Notes under the pieces: generated by a model
What the model saw: the letters and a program-made list of their open reading frames with translations, nothing else
Databases searched by the model: none
What the model was told of the DNA's origin: nothing
In this document: piece by piece, positions 50,152-58,479 of the stretch
How positions within the stretch are numbered: position 1 is the first letter of the stretch
Layout of the letters: each line of letters starts with the position of its first letter
From: Labilibaculum sp041595635
GTDB taxonomy: Bacteria > Bacteroidota > Bacteroidia > Bacteroidales > Marinifilaceae
Assembly (NCBI RefSeq): GCF_041595635.1
Contig: NZ_JBFHJW010000003.1
Span: 62,001-126,000, forward strand
Direction of reading: 5' to 3'
Length of the DNA: 64,000 nt
Made by a program: the position numbers and the translations under genes

Positions 50152-53109
50152 TTAGTTTTTGTTATACCATTTAATTTCTCGGGTGAATGCATCAAGGTAG
50201 CCTTTTTTGGTTACAGAAGATAGTCTGCTTTTTGCTTTTTCCAGAGACGAGTATTTCTGGAATGCATATCTTGATAAGCCATCATTTCCTTGGTAAATTC
50301 GTAAATTGTTTTCCCCCAGATTATTAAAATAGGAAAGTGGTTTAGAGTTGCGTAGCGCCATAACCTGAATGGTGTAATAGTTTTCTGATTCATTTGTATT
50401 GAAATTCAGCAGGTGTTCTCCTGATAAGGATTTTCTAACAAAAGCGTCCCAATAGCCTCTCCTAAGTACATAGCCTAAGTCGTTAATAGCTTCTCCCTTG
50501 TTTTGATAGGAGCGATAAGTATAGCGATATATACCATCGGTATCCGAGAACACTTTTACATTACCTAAATCGGAAAAATAGGTCAATGGTTTGGGATAAC
50601 GAAGTGCCATAACCTGTATGGTATAGGTGTATTTCTCGGAATATTTCATTCCAGAATACAACAACTGATCGTTTATTACGGTGCGAATAAAAGCATCCCA
50701 ATAACCCATACGAATTAGTCGGTTCATTTCTTTTACAGTTTCCTGATAGGATGTGAATTTTTTATAGGTATATCGGGTAAATCCGTCGCCACCTTTAAAC
50801 ACATTCACATTATCAAGATTATCGAAAAACTCAGCTTCAACAGAGAGATGCAAAGCCATAATTTGAATGGTGTAATAGGTTTGGCCACCTGTTTTTTCTT
50901 TAATAAGATCATCGTCGGCCAAAATTCTAAGCTTCGATTGAGTAAAGCCTTTGTCATGAATTTCTTTTTGGGCTTTGGTTGCGTCCTTGTAATCTTTAAA
51001 TTTTCCGTAAGTGTAATGGTATTGGTTATCAGGGCCCACGCTTTCAATTACACCATCAAGTTTTTCAAAGAGTTCTGGTTTGGGAGCGTTAAAATTTCCC
51101 AAGTCTATGGTGAAGGCCAAATCCCCCGATTCCAATTTTTCAATATTAGCTGTAGGTGCGGTAAGTTCTTTTTCTTTTACAGTTTCGTTATCAGTTACTG
51201 TTACAGCTTTACTCATAGGTGTGCTCGGATTTACTATTAGGCTTTCCACTTCCTCAGGAGCATCTTCTTTTACTTCCTGTTGAATTGGCAGGTCCTCTTT
51301 TTCCTCTTCTGGACTTGAGAATAGTTTATCCTGAGGAATAGAATCTTTAGCAGTAGGAATTTCAGCAACATCATTTAGTTTACTTTCCTCTTCGTCAATC
51401 AACTCCAGCGTATTTGGATAATCTGGTTCATCTTTAGTTCGCAGAGTTAAAGGAAGTAAGGTAATGATACTGTGGTTTTCTTTATTTGCAAATTCAGGAG
51501 GAATATTTAACACAGTCCGAAGGGTTCTGTAGCCTTCAGCAACAATTTCGATGTCATATTTTTTCCCTGCATCAACAATAAATAAGAATTTACCTGTTGC
51601 AGCATTGGGTTTGTAAATTCCAATTACTTGACCATCTCGACTTACCGTAAGTTTTGAGTTAACAACTACATCTCCACTCGAATTGATGATTTTACCTTTT
51701 AATACAAATAAACCAACATTGGTTTCGTTAGGCATTTTGATTAAAAAGATATCGGTTTTTCCATGACTCCCTTTTCGGTAGGAGGCAAAATAAGCTCGTT
51801 TCCCATCAGGAGTAGGAGTATAGTAAATATCATCATCGGTTGAATTTATAGGGTAACCAATATTTTCTGGAGGAGTCCATCGCCCTTTGCTGTTAACGCT
51901 TTTAAAAATATCCAATCCCCCCATTGTTTCATGCCCTGCAGAACTAAAATATAAGGTCTTTCCATCAGGATGGATGAAAGGAGAATCTTCGTCGTATTCG
52001 GTATTGATAGCAGGTCCCAAATTTCTTGCGCGTCCCCATTTCCCATTGGGAAGCTTGGTTACAGTATATACATCCATGCCGCCAAATCCGCCCGGACGAT
52101 TACTCGAAAAGTAGATGGTTCTGCCGTCTGCTGAAATGGATATATGTGATTCTTTACTTTGAGAATTAATTACGGGGGCTAATTTTTCTGGTTGTTCCCA
52201 TTTTGTTCCCTTTAGTCGACTTACAAAAATATCCCCATTTTCGCCTGTTTTGTTGTTTCCAGGCTCCGCTTTGTAGATATACAATTCTTGTCCGTCGGCC
52301 GAAATTGAAATAGAAGCATCATGATCGGGGGTGTTTAGTTCAGATATTCCCCGAGGATCCGACCAAATTCCATTTTTTAAGTGTGTAATATAAATGTCTT
52401 CAAAATATTGGCCATCTGTGTCTATTTTACTTCCTGTTCCTTTTCTACGGGATGTAAAAACCATAGTGGTTTCGTCAGCAGTAACCCCCGGACTATGTTC
52501 TGAAAATTCAGTATTAATTTTATTACCCAAATTAATAATAGAGATATTTACGGGATTTTTTACCAGCTCAATGCCATTTTTGCACATTTCTATATTACGT
52601 TGAATTTCATTTCGAAACTCTGTGTTTTGTGGTAAAATGATTTGCAGCAAATCTTTGTATACTTTAAGAGCTTCCTTAAATTGATAGTTGGCATGGTAGG
52701 CTTTAGCTAGATTAAAATACACATCCATAGAAATATTATTCTTAGATTTTGCGTATTGAATGGCTTTTTCAAGAAAGTCTATTGATTTGTCTTTTTCTGA
52801 AGCAATGTTCAGATAACAAACACCCAATTTGTAATTTAAATCGGCATTGCGTGATGATTCAGAAAGTAACTCTTTGTAAATGATTGCTGCTTGAGTGTAG
52901 TTTCTGTTGTCGAGAAATTCTTCGGCTGTTTGATATTGTTTTTTCGATTTGATTTTTTGCTGTTTGGGAGCTGCAAAAAGGGAGTGAGAACTAGTGATCC
53001 CTAAAAAAATAGGGATAAATACCATCAAACAAAACTGTAAAGCAAAAGTTGTCTTTTTGTTCCGTTTTTGGGTGGATAAACAGTTTATATGATTAAAATT
53101 AATTAACAA
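50152..53109 (-). CDS. TPR/PD40 envelope protein with four C-terminal SPOR-like repeats
   Basis: A 985-residue exported protein. Start signal region to about residue 48 (FCLMVFIPIFLGITSSHSLFA), TPR helices about 55-165, PD40 propeller about 190-460 (ISISADGQELYIYKAEPG, ISISADGRTIYFSSNRPGGFGGMDVY, FIHPDGKTLYFSSAGHETMGGLDIF), a carboxypeptidase-regulatory domain about 475-555, an acidic linker, then four tandem SPOR-like units (about 660-985) with the recurring FTIDLG/YYTIQIMAL ... YRYTY ... GYWDAF pattern. SPOR domains bind denuded septal peptidoglycan. The organisation parallels the PorE-like gene but with SPOR in place of OmpA. The start is TTG; a shorter start at ATG 53025 would still give a signal peptide. 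Confidence 0.8.
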   Translation of the reverse strand: MLINFNHINCLSTQKRNKKTTFALQFCLMVFIPIFLGITSSHSLFAAPKQQKIKSKKQYQTAEEFLDNRNYTQAAIIYKELLSESSRNADLNYKLGVCYLNIASEKDKSIDFLEKAIQYAKSKNNISMDVYFNLAKAYHANYQFKEALKVYKDLLQIILPQNTEFRNEIQRNIEMCKNGIELVKNPVNISIINLGNKINTEFSEHSPGVTADETTMVFTSRRKGTGSKIDTDGQYFEDIYITHLKNGIWSDPRGISELNTPDHDASISISADGQELYIYKAEPGNNKTGENGDIFVSRLKGTKWEQPEKLAPVINSQSKESHISISADGRTIYFSSNRPGGFGGMDVYTVTKLPNGKWGRARNLGPAINTEYDEDSPFIHPDGKTLYFSSAGHETMGGLDIFKSVNSKGRWTPPENIGYPINSTDDDIYYTPTPDGKRAYFASYRKGSHGKTDIFLIKMPNETNVGLFVLKGKIINSSGDVVVNSKLTVSRDGQVIGIYKPNAATGKFLFIVDAGKKYDIEIVAEGYRTLRTVLNIPPEFANKENHSIITLLPLTLRTKDEPDYPNTLELIDEEESKLNDVAEIPTAKDSIPQDKLFSSPEEEKEDLPIQQEVKEDAPEEVESLIVNPSTPMSKAVTVTDNETVKEKELTAPTANIEKLESGDLAFTIDLGNFNAPKPELFEKLDGVIESVGPDNQYHYTYGKFKDYKDATKAQKEIHDKGFTQSKLRILADDDLIKEKTGGQTYYTIQIMALHLSVEAEFFDNLDNVNVFKGGDGFTRYTYKKFTSYQETVKEMNRLIRMGYWDAFIRTVINDQLLYSGMKYSEKYTYTIQVMALRYPKPLTYFSDLGNVKVFSDTDGIYRYTYRSYQNKGEAINDLGYVLRRGYWDAFVRKSLSGEHLLNFNTNESENYYTIQVMALRNSKPLSYFNNLGENNLRIYQGNDGLSRYAFQKYSSLEKAKSRLSSVTKKGYLDAFTREIKWYNKN

Positions 53110-53300
53110 TAACTAAATATAATAGATAAGGGTTAAACTTCAATAGTAAATGCAATAAAAAAGCAAATTTGTTAATAAAAATTTCTCCTTTTTTAAATTG
53201 CGTATAAATCCTTGCTAAAATAGTCAAGAATTTGCATATAAAGTGTACAAAATAAATAATTTTGTTTGATAAAAGTAAGATATAGACTTTAAAAAGCCTA

Positions 53301-53334
53301 AAAAAGCCATTGTATTTGCATACAATGGCTTTTT
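53301..53334 (-). terminator. Intrinsic terminator between E2 and SPOR-repeat gene
   Basis: aaaaagccattgta / tacaatggcttttt, 14-pair stem with a 6-base loop, flanked by A/T tracts on both sides; it terminates the E2 gene (minus strand) and could work in both directions. Confidence 0.85.
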
Positions 53335-53352
53335 GAAGTTTTATTGTAGTGA

Positions 53353-54675
53353 TTATATGGTTCTGTTTGTGTCGAAGTTTTCAAGGTTTTCTGCAATACG
53401 TTTCAGGAACATTCCTCCCAAAGATCCATCTACAACCCGGTGATCATAGGAGAGAGAGAGAACCATAATGTGGCGAATCCCGATGCTGTCGCCTTCTGGA
53501 GATTCAATAACAGCTGGTTTCTTTTTAATGGCTCCTACAGCTAAAATGGCAACTTCGGGCTGATTAATGATTGGGGTTCCTGTGGTACTTCCAAAAGCTC
53601 CCAAATTGGTAATGGTAAAAGTGCTGCCTTTTATTTCGTCGGCTTGCAGTTTGTTGCTTCGTGCTCGTACGGCCAAATCATTTACTTTTGTGGTAAGACC
53701 AACCAGATTCAGTTCATCAGCAGCTTTAATAACCGGAACAATTAGGTTTCCACTTGGCAGTGCGGTAGCCATACCAACGTTGATGAATTTTTTGCGGATG
53801 ATTCTATCTCCATCCACCGAAACATTCACCATTGGATAATCTTGTAGAGCCTTACTTACTGCTTCCACAAAAAGAGGGGTGAAGGTAAGTTTTTGTCCCT
53901 GCTTTTTCAAAAAATCATCTTTTATACGATTCCTCCAATGTACTAATCCAGTCACATCTACATCAATAAATGAGGTTACGTGTGGAGAAACCTGCTTCGA
54001 CTTGAGCATGTATTGAGCAATGAGTTTACGCATTCTATCCATCTCAATGATTTCAACATTTTCACCTTCGTAGCTTTTGTGGCTGGCTATGGCTTCAGTT
54101 TCTGCGACCAAAGGACTTTCTATTGGCTTGAGAGATGTGCTGGGAGCTTGAGTTTTTTTGTTTTCCAAATGGCTAAGAAGGTCATTTTTAGTGATTCGGC
54201 CATCTTTGCCAGATCCTTTAATCTGATTCAACTCCTGGGGTGTGATGTTTTCATTTTGAGCAATGGAGCGTACCAAAGGAGATAGAAAGGTTCCATTTTC
54301 GGTTTTGCTGTTCATTGGCAAGCTATCTTCCTCGATTGTAGAAGGTGAAACCGCAGCTTCTTCTTCTTCTTTTTGTTTTTCTTCTTTTTGCTGAGGAATA
54401 TTTTCTTTTTTTGCAACCTGATTTACTTCTTCTCCTTCGGTTGCTATAATGGCAACTACGTCGCCAACTTTGGGTGTGTCACCTTCTTCAAAAAGAAATT
54501 CAATAAGAGTGCCCGATTGAGGTGCAGGGATTTCGGAATCAACTTTGTCAGTTGCTATTTCCATAATAGAATCGTCTTCTTCTACATAATCGCCTACCTT
54601 TTTAAGGAATTGTGTAATTGTTGCTTCAGTGATTCCTTCGCCCATTGCTGGTATCAGGATGTCTATTTTAGCCAT
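53353..54675 (-). CDS. 2-oxoacid dehydrogenase E2 (dihydrolipoamide acyltransferase)
   Basis: A 440-residue E2 core of a branched-chain-type 2-oxoacid dehydrogenase complex. Lipoyl domain (about 1-80) with the lipoylated Lys in EIATDKVDSEIPAP, a Glu/Lys-rich linker, a peripheral-subunit-binding domain (FLSPLVRSIAQNENITPQELNQIKGSGKDGRITKNDLL, about 130-168), then the acyltransferase core with FTITNLGAFGSTTGTPIINQPEVAILAVG and the catalytic SYDHRVVDGSLGG near 410. The TTG at 54705 is in frame but the ATG at 54675 gives the standard MAKIDILIPAMGEG start. It is monocistronic; the E1 partner at 36.2 kb is likely since it is of the same branch. Confidence 0.9.
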   Translation of the reverse strand: MAKIDILIPAMGEGITEATITQFLKKVGDYVEEDDSIMEIATDKVDSEIPAPQSGTLIEFLFEEGDTPKVGDVVAIIATEGEEVNQVAKKENIPQQKEEKQKEEEEAAVSPSTIEEDSLPMNSKTENGTFLSPLVRSIAQNENITPQELNQIKGSGKDGRITKNDLLSHLENKKTQAPSTSLKPIESPLVAETEAIASHKSYEGENVEIIEMDRMRKLIAQYMLKSKQVSPHVTSFIDVDVTGLVHWRNRIKDDFLKKQGQKLTFTPLFVEAVSKALQDYPMVNVSVDGDRIIRKKFINVGMATALPSGNLIVPVIKAADELNLVGLTTKVNDLAVRARSNKLQADEIKGSTFTITNLGAFGSTTGTPIINQPEVAILAVGAIKKKPAVIESPEGDSIGIRHIMVLSLSYDHRVVDGSLGGMFLKRIAENLENFDTNRTI

Positions 54676-54871
54676 GTTTGCGTTTGTTTTATTTGCACAA
54701 ACCAATGAATTGGATGTGTTTATTTAGTCTAAATACGAAACGAAAGTAATCAATTTATAGAAAAAGACAAAAGCATCTGAAGGGATGAATTTTCACAAAG
54801 AGCAGGTCTTTGACTTTGAAAAAAGCCTAATTTTATTGGCTATCTGTCGATTTTAGAACTAAGTCACGCTT

Positions 54872-55495
54872 TTATTGCAAGTTCTGATCGAAAGGAGTTC
54901 TGTGTAAAATTGATCTTCCCAGTGTAATTTCATCGGTATACTCCAATTCATCACCAATGGAAACCCCGCGGGCAATAGTGGTGATGGGAACCTTAAACTT
55001 CCCCAGTTTTTTAAATAGGTAAAAGTTAGTGGTATCTCCTTCCATAGTAGTACTTAAGGCCAGAATAATTTCTTTAGCTTTTCCCTCGCTGACTTTCTGC
55101 ACTAAAGGGTCAATTTTTAAATCGCTAGGGCCAATGCCATCCATGGGTGAGATTATGCCACCTAAAACATGATAAATGCCATTGAATTGTTGGGTTCTTT
55201 CTATAGACATCACATCTCGGATGCTTTCTACCACACAAATGGTTTCATGATCGCGTTTGGGATTGGCGCAGATATCGCAAAGAGAGGTGTCGGAAATGTT
55301 GTAGCAAGATGTACAATGTTTAATTTCATCACGTAATTGTGTTATAGATGAACCAAAAAGATGTACATCTTCTTTTGGCTGATTCAGCAGATGCAAAACC
55401 AGACGTAAGGCTGTTTTGCGTCCTATGCCTGGAAGTTTAGAAAATTCGGCAACAGCATTTTCGAGAAGTTTAGAAGGAAAATTGGTATAGCTCAT
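54872..55495 (-). CDS. recR: Recombination protein RecR
   Basis: A 207-residue DNA-binding repair protein of the RecFOR path. N-terminal helix-hairpin-helix (FSKLPGIGRKTALRLVLHLL), zinc finger with four Cys (HCTSCYNISDTSLCDIC), then the Toprim domain (ICVVESIRDVMSIERTQQFNGIYHVLGGIISPMDGIGPSDL), ending in the Walker-like ILALSTTMEGDTTNFYL and ITTIARGVSIGDELEYTDEITLGRSI. Length and motifs match RecR fully. It is divergent from the symporter gene. Confidence 0.96.
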   Translation of the reverse strand: MSYTNFPSKLLENAVAEFSKLPGIGRKTALRLVLHLLNQPKEDVHLFGSSITQLRDEIKHCTSCYNISDTSLCDICANPKRDHETICVVESIRDVMSIERTQQFNGIYHVLGGIISPMDGIGPSDLKIDPLVQKVSEGKAKEIILALSTTMEGDTTNFYLFKKLGKFKVPITTIARGVSIGDELEYTDEITLGRSILHRTPFDQNLQ

Positions 55496-55585
55496 TATTT
55501 ACATTCAATTCTTTAGTCTTGCTCAAAAGTAACAAATTGAATTGAATTAAAATGGGAGAGGTTTTCGAAAGCTGCCAGCTTTGTG

Positions 55586-55593
55586 TATTTTTG
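55586..55593 (+). promoter_or_regulatory. Putative symporter promoter -7 element
   Basis: TATTTTTG matches TAnnTTTG exactly. It lies between a possible TTG start (55581) and the GTG at 55617, so the downstream GTG is the likely start with a leader of about 17 bases. Confidence 0.5.
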
Positions 55594-55616
55594 ATTTTCA
55601 TTCTAAAATTGAGCTT

Positions 55617-57053
55617 GTGTCACCAATTACTATTCTTCTTGTTGTTGTGGGGTATTTTGCCCTTCTCTTACTCATTTCATACGTAACTAGTCGCAAAGCG
55701 GATAACAAAGCCTTTTTTGTTGGCAATAAGCAATCGCCCTGGTATGTGGTGGCTTTTGGCATGGTAGGTGCTTCTTTATCTGGAGTTACTTTTATATCGG
55801 TTCCAGGTTGGGTAAAGGCCATCGATTTTACCTATTTGCAAATGGTTTTGGGATACATGCTGGGCTATATTGTGGTGGCTAATATTTTGTTGCCTTTGTA
55901 TTACCGATTGAATCTTACCTCTATTTATACTTATCTGGATGGACGTTTTGGAAGGGTTTCCTATAAAACAGGTGCCAGTTTCTTTCTTTTATCCCGAACC
56001 ATAGGAGCTTCTTTTCGCTTATTTTTAATGGCTAATGTTTTGCAAATTACGGTTTTCGATGCTTGGAATATTCCCTTTTTTCTTACTGTTTTACTCACCA
56101 TATTACTGATTTGGCTTTATACTTTCAAGGGAGGAATAAAAACCATTGTTTGGACCGATACTCTGCAAACTCTTTTTATGCTTTTGGCCGTTGGGGTGAG
56201 TATCTATTTGATAATGGACAAATTGAATTTGACCGCATCCGGATTGTATCAGGTGATCAGTGAGAGTGATTATTCGAGCGTTTTTGTTTTTGATGATTGG
56301 CACAGCAAACAAAACTTTTTTAAGCAATTTTTTACGGGTGCTTTTATTACGATTGTGATGACGGGTTTAGATCAGGATATGATGCAGAAGAACTTGAGTT
56401 GTAAAAATTTGGCCGAAGCCAAAAAGAACATGTATTGGTATGGTTTTGCTTTTATCCCAGCTAATTTTTTATTTCTGATTTTGGGCGCTTTACTTTTGAT
56501 TTTTGCCCAACACGAAGGCATTGCTATTCCCGATCGTGGCGACGATTTGTTTCCTCTTTTGGCAACTCAGCATTTGGGACCTTTGGTTAGCGTTTTCTTT
56601 CTAATAGGTTTAATGGCTGCGGCTTATTCTAGTGCCGATTCTGCCCTAACCTCTTTAACTACCTCTTTTACGGTTGATATTTTAGGTGCCGATGAAAAGG
56701 ATGAGGCGGCTACCAGAAAACTACGTTTCCGATCGCATTTGCTGTTTTCTTTTCTGTTACTAGCAGTGATTCTCATCTTTCGAGCTATTAACGATGATTC
56801 GGTGATAGCTGCCATTTTTACCATTGCTGGATATACATACGGTCCCTTGCTGGGATTGTATGCTTTTGGCCTATTTACTAAGCTTAACGTGAAAGACAAG
56901 TGGGTGCCTGTTGTAGCTATAGTATCACCTATAATCTGTTATTTCATCAAAGAAATTGTGATGGTGAAGTTTGGTATTCCCATCGGTTTTGAGTTGTTGA
57001 TGGTTAATGGGGCTATTACCTTTATAGGATTGTGGGCAATTCGTAGGAAGTAG
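55617..57053 (+). CDS. Sodium:solute symporter (SSS family)
   Basis: A 478-residue transporter with about 13 membrane helices. Typical SSS elements are ADNKAFFVGNKQSPWYVVAFGMVGASLSGVTFISVPGWV near residue 25-65 (sodium-site Ser/Ala), LPLYYRLNLTSIYTYLDGRFG, TFKGGIKTIVWTDTLQTLFML near 168, MTGLDQDMMQKNLSCKNLAEAKKN near 245 and FFLIGLMAAAYSSADSALTSLTTSFTVDIL near 325. It uses the Na+ gradient, presumably from Na+-NQR, to take up an unidentified organic solute (sugar, amino acid or carboxylate). The start is placed at GTG 55617. Confidence 0.92.
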   Translation: MSPITILLVVVGYFALLLLISYVTSRKADNKAFFVGNKQSPWYVVAFGMVGASLSGVTFISVPGWVKAIDFTYLQMVLGYMLGYIVVANILLPLYYRLNLTSIYTYLDGRFGRVSYKTGASFFLLSRTIGASFRLFLMANVLQITVFDAWNIPFFLTVLLTILLIWLYTFKGGIKTIVWTDTLQTLFMLLAVGVSIYLIMDKLNLTASGLYQVISESDYSSVFVFDDWHSKQNFFKQFFTGAFITIVMTGLDQDMMQKNLSCKNLAEAKKNMYWYGFAFIPANFLFLILGALLLIFAQHEGIAIPDRGDDLFPLLATQHLGPLVSVFFLIGLMAAAYSSADSALTSLTTSFTVDILGADEKDEAATRKLRFRSHLLFSFLLLAVILIFRAINDDSVIAAIFTIAGYTYGPLLGLYAFGLFTKLNVKDKWVPVVAIVSPIICYFIKEIVMVKFGIPIGFELLMVNGAITFIGLWAIRRK

Positions 57054-57230
57054 AAAAATTAACCTGACTGTTTAACTCGAGTAAGAAAATCTCATGTTTA
57101 GTAGAGGTTCAAGTGGTCTTATTGAGAGGATTTATTTTTTTATGGATTTAAAACCTTTTGCTTCCAGCTTGTAAATTTTGATTGAACAGTAGTAATTTCA
57201 CGATCAGTAATCATCATTATCACATTTTAC

Positions 57231-57238
57231 TATATTTG
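57231..57238 (+). promoter_or_regulatory. Putative FKBP gene promoter -7 element
   Basis: TATATTTG fits TAnnTTTG and lies 23 bases before the ATG of the FKBP gene at 57262. No clear -33 element was found. Confidence 0.45.
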
Positions 57239-57261
57239 TTTTTCAATAAAAATAGATTGAT

Positions 57262-57714
57262 ATGAAATATAGTTTAGTAGCCCTTGTATTTGCCTTTTTG
57301 CTTTCCTGTTCAGGTGGTCCAGAGAAAGACTATTCGCTTATAAACGAGAAGCAAATTACAGATTATATAAAGACAAATAATCTGGATGCAATCAAATGTA
57401 AATCTGGTTTGTATTATACAATCGATGAGGCAGGAGAAGGTTTAAAACCGACTAGATCATCCACTGTTCAGGTGGCTTATAAAGGGTATTATTTAAATGG
57501 AGAAGTTTTCGATGAAAGCAGTGAGAGAGGAATTTCATTTCCATTAAGAGGAGTTATACAAGGGTGGACCGAAGGAATTACTTATTTTAAAGAGGGTGGA
57601 CGAGGAACGCTTTTGGTTCCTGCTCATCTAGGATATGGAAACTACGACACTCGAGGAATTCCAGGGGGTTCTGTTTTGCTATTCGATATTCATTTGATAT
57701 CCATAAAGGAATAA
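57262..57714 (+). CDS. FKBP-type peptidyl-prolyl isomerase lipoprotein
   Basis: A 150-residue lipoprotein with signal VALVFAFLLSC and the lipid Cys near residue 16, followed by a FKBP fold domain (about 45-150): LYYTIDEAGEGLKPTRSSTVQVAYKGYYLNGEVFDESSERGISFPLRGVIQGWTEGITYFKEGGRGTLLVPAHLGYGNYDTRGIPGGSVLLFDIHLI. The active-site aromatic and Asp residues (Tyr, Phe-Asp, Val-Ile, Trp, Tyr, Phe) are in place. It helps fold proteins in the periplasm or on the outer membrane. The cupin gene follows after 25 bases in the same operon. Confidence 0.93.
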   Translation: MKYSLVALVFAFLLSCSGGPEKDYSLINEKQITDYIKTNNLDAIKCKSGLYYTIDEAGEGLKPTRSSTVQVAYKGYYLNGEVFDESSERGISFPLRGVIQGWTEGITYFKEGGRGTLLVPAHLGYGNYDTRGIPGGSVLLFDIHLISIKE

Positions 57715-57739
57715 TCCACACGAAATAAAACGAAAAAAC

Positions 57740-58186
57740 ATGCAAACTATTGAAGCCAATGAAGTTATCAAGAGAGTATCTCAGTACATCGATTTAAGCG
57801 TTATCCCTTTTGGAACGGATAAGCGTTCGGTGGTTCGTGTTGATACTCGAAAGCCTATGTATGGTGGTGATGGAGTTGTTTATTTACTGCAAATGTTTGA
57901 TGTTGATGAATTGATCAACAATAGAATTGGTTGCTTCATGGTCTTTTTAAACAAGCACGATCAGGCCGGATTTCATGATCATGGGCCTAGAGGTGAAGAA
58001 GAAATTTACGTGGTAATGCATGGTGAAGGAGAGTATTCAGATAAGGCTGGTGTTGATGGCGCAGTTAGAACAGTCAAAATCACCAAAGGGAACATTACGG
58101 CAGTGAGCAAAGACGGCTTTCATTCGGTGAAAAATACAACCGACGAACCGCTCATCATTTTTGTAATTACCACCAATAAGGCATAA
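57740..58186 (+). CDS. Cupin-domain protein
   Basis: A 148-residue single-domain cupin. The metal-binding motif is visible in HDQAGFHDHGPRGEEEIYVVMHGEGEY (His-x-His ... Glu) near residue 74-98, with a second motif His in SKDGFHSVKNTTDEPLIIFVI near 128. Cupins of this type bind metal and act as isomerases, dioxygenases or sensors; the substrate is unknown. It ends with a terminator, so the FKBP-cupin pair is a two-gene operon. Confidence 0.85.
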   Translation: MQTIEANEVIKRVSQYIDLSVIPFGTDKRSVVRVDTRKPMYGGDGVVYLLQMFDVDELINNRIGCFMVFLNKHDQAGFHDHGPRGEEEIYVVMHGEGEYSDKAGVDGAVRTVKITKGNITAVSKDGFHSVKNTTDEPLIIFVITTNKA

Positions 58187-58211
58187 TGTTAAACGTGTAT
58201 GAAATACAAAG

Positions 58212-58241
58212 AATAGGAACCTTTTCGGGTTCCTATTTTTT
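58212..58241 (+). terminator. Intrinsic terminator after the cupin gene
   Basis: Ten-pair stem aataggaacc / ggttcctatt, 6-base loop, then tttt. It lies 25 bases after the stop. Confidence 0.85.
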
Positions 58242-58428
58242 CAGTTAATTTAATTTTTTTCGCTTACCGATCGGTTGGTATGCTAAAGACCTTGTTAATG
58301 ATTTTCGTTTACTTTTATATTCAAGGTTCCAATCCAAATTTCTCAGGAGACATTAGGAATTCTCGTGAAATTATAAATGAATAAAAAAGTTGGAGCCTGT
58401 CTAGTTTGAAGACTACCATAATGAATAC

Positions 58429-58462
58429 AAAAAGAGCTTCACGAATGTGAAGCTCTTTTTTA
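58429..58462. terminator. Intrinsic terminator of the ccsBA gene
   Basis: aaaaagagcttcac / gtgaagctcttttt, 14-pair stem with a 4-base loop, flanked by A- and T-rich runs, just before the ccsBA stop on the minus strand. It should work on both strands. Confidence 0.85.
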
Positions 58463-58479
58463 TTTCTAAAGTGTTTTTT

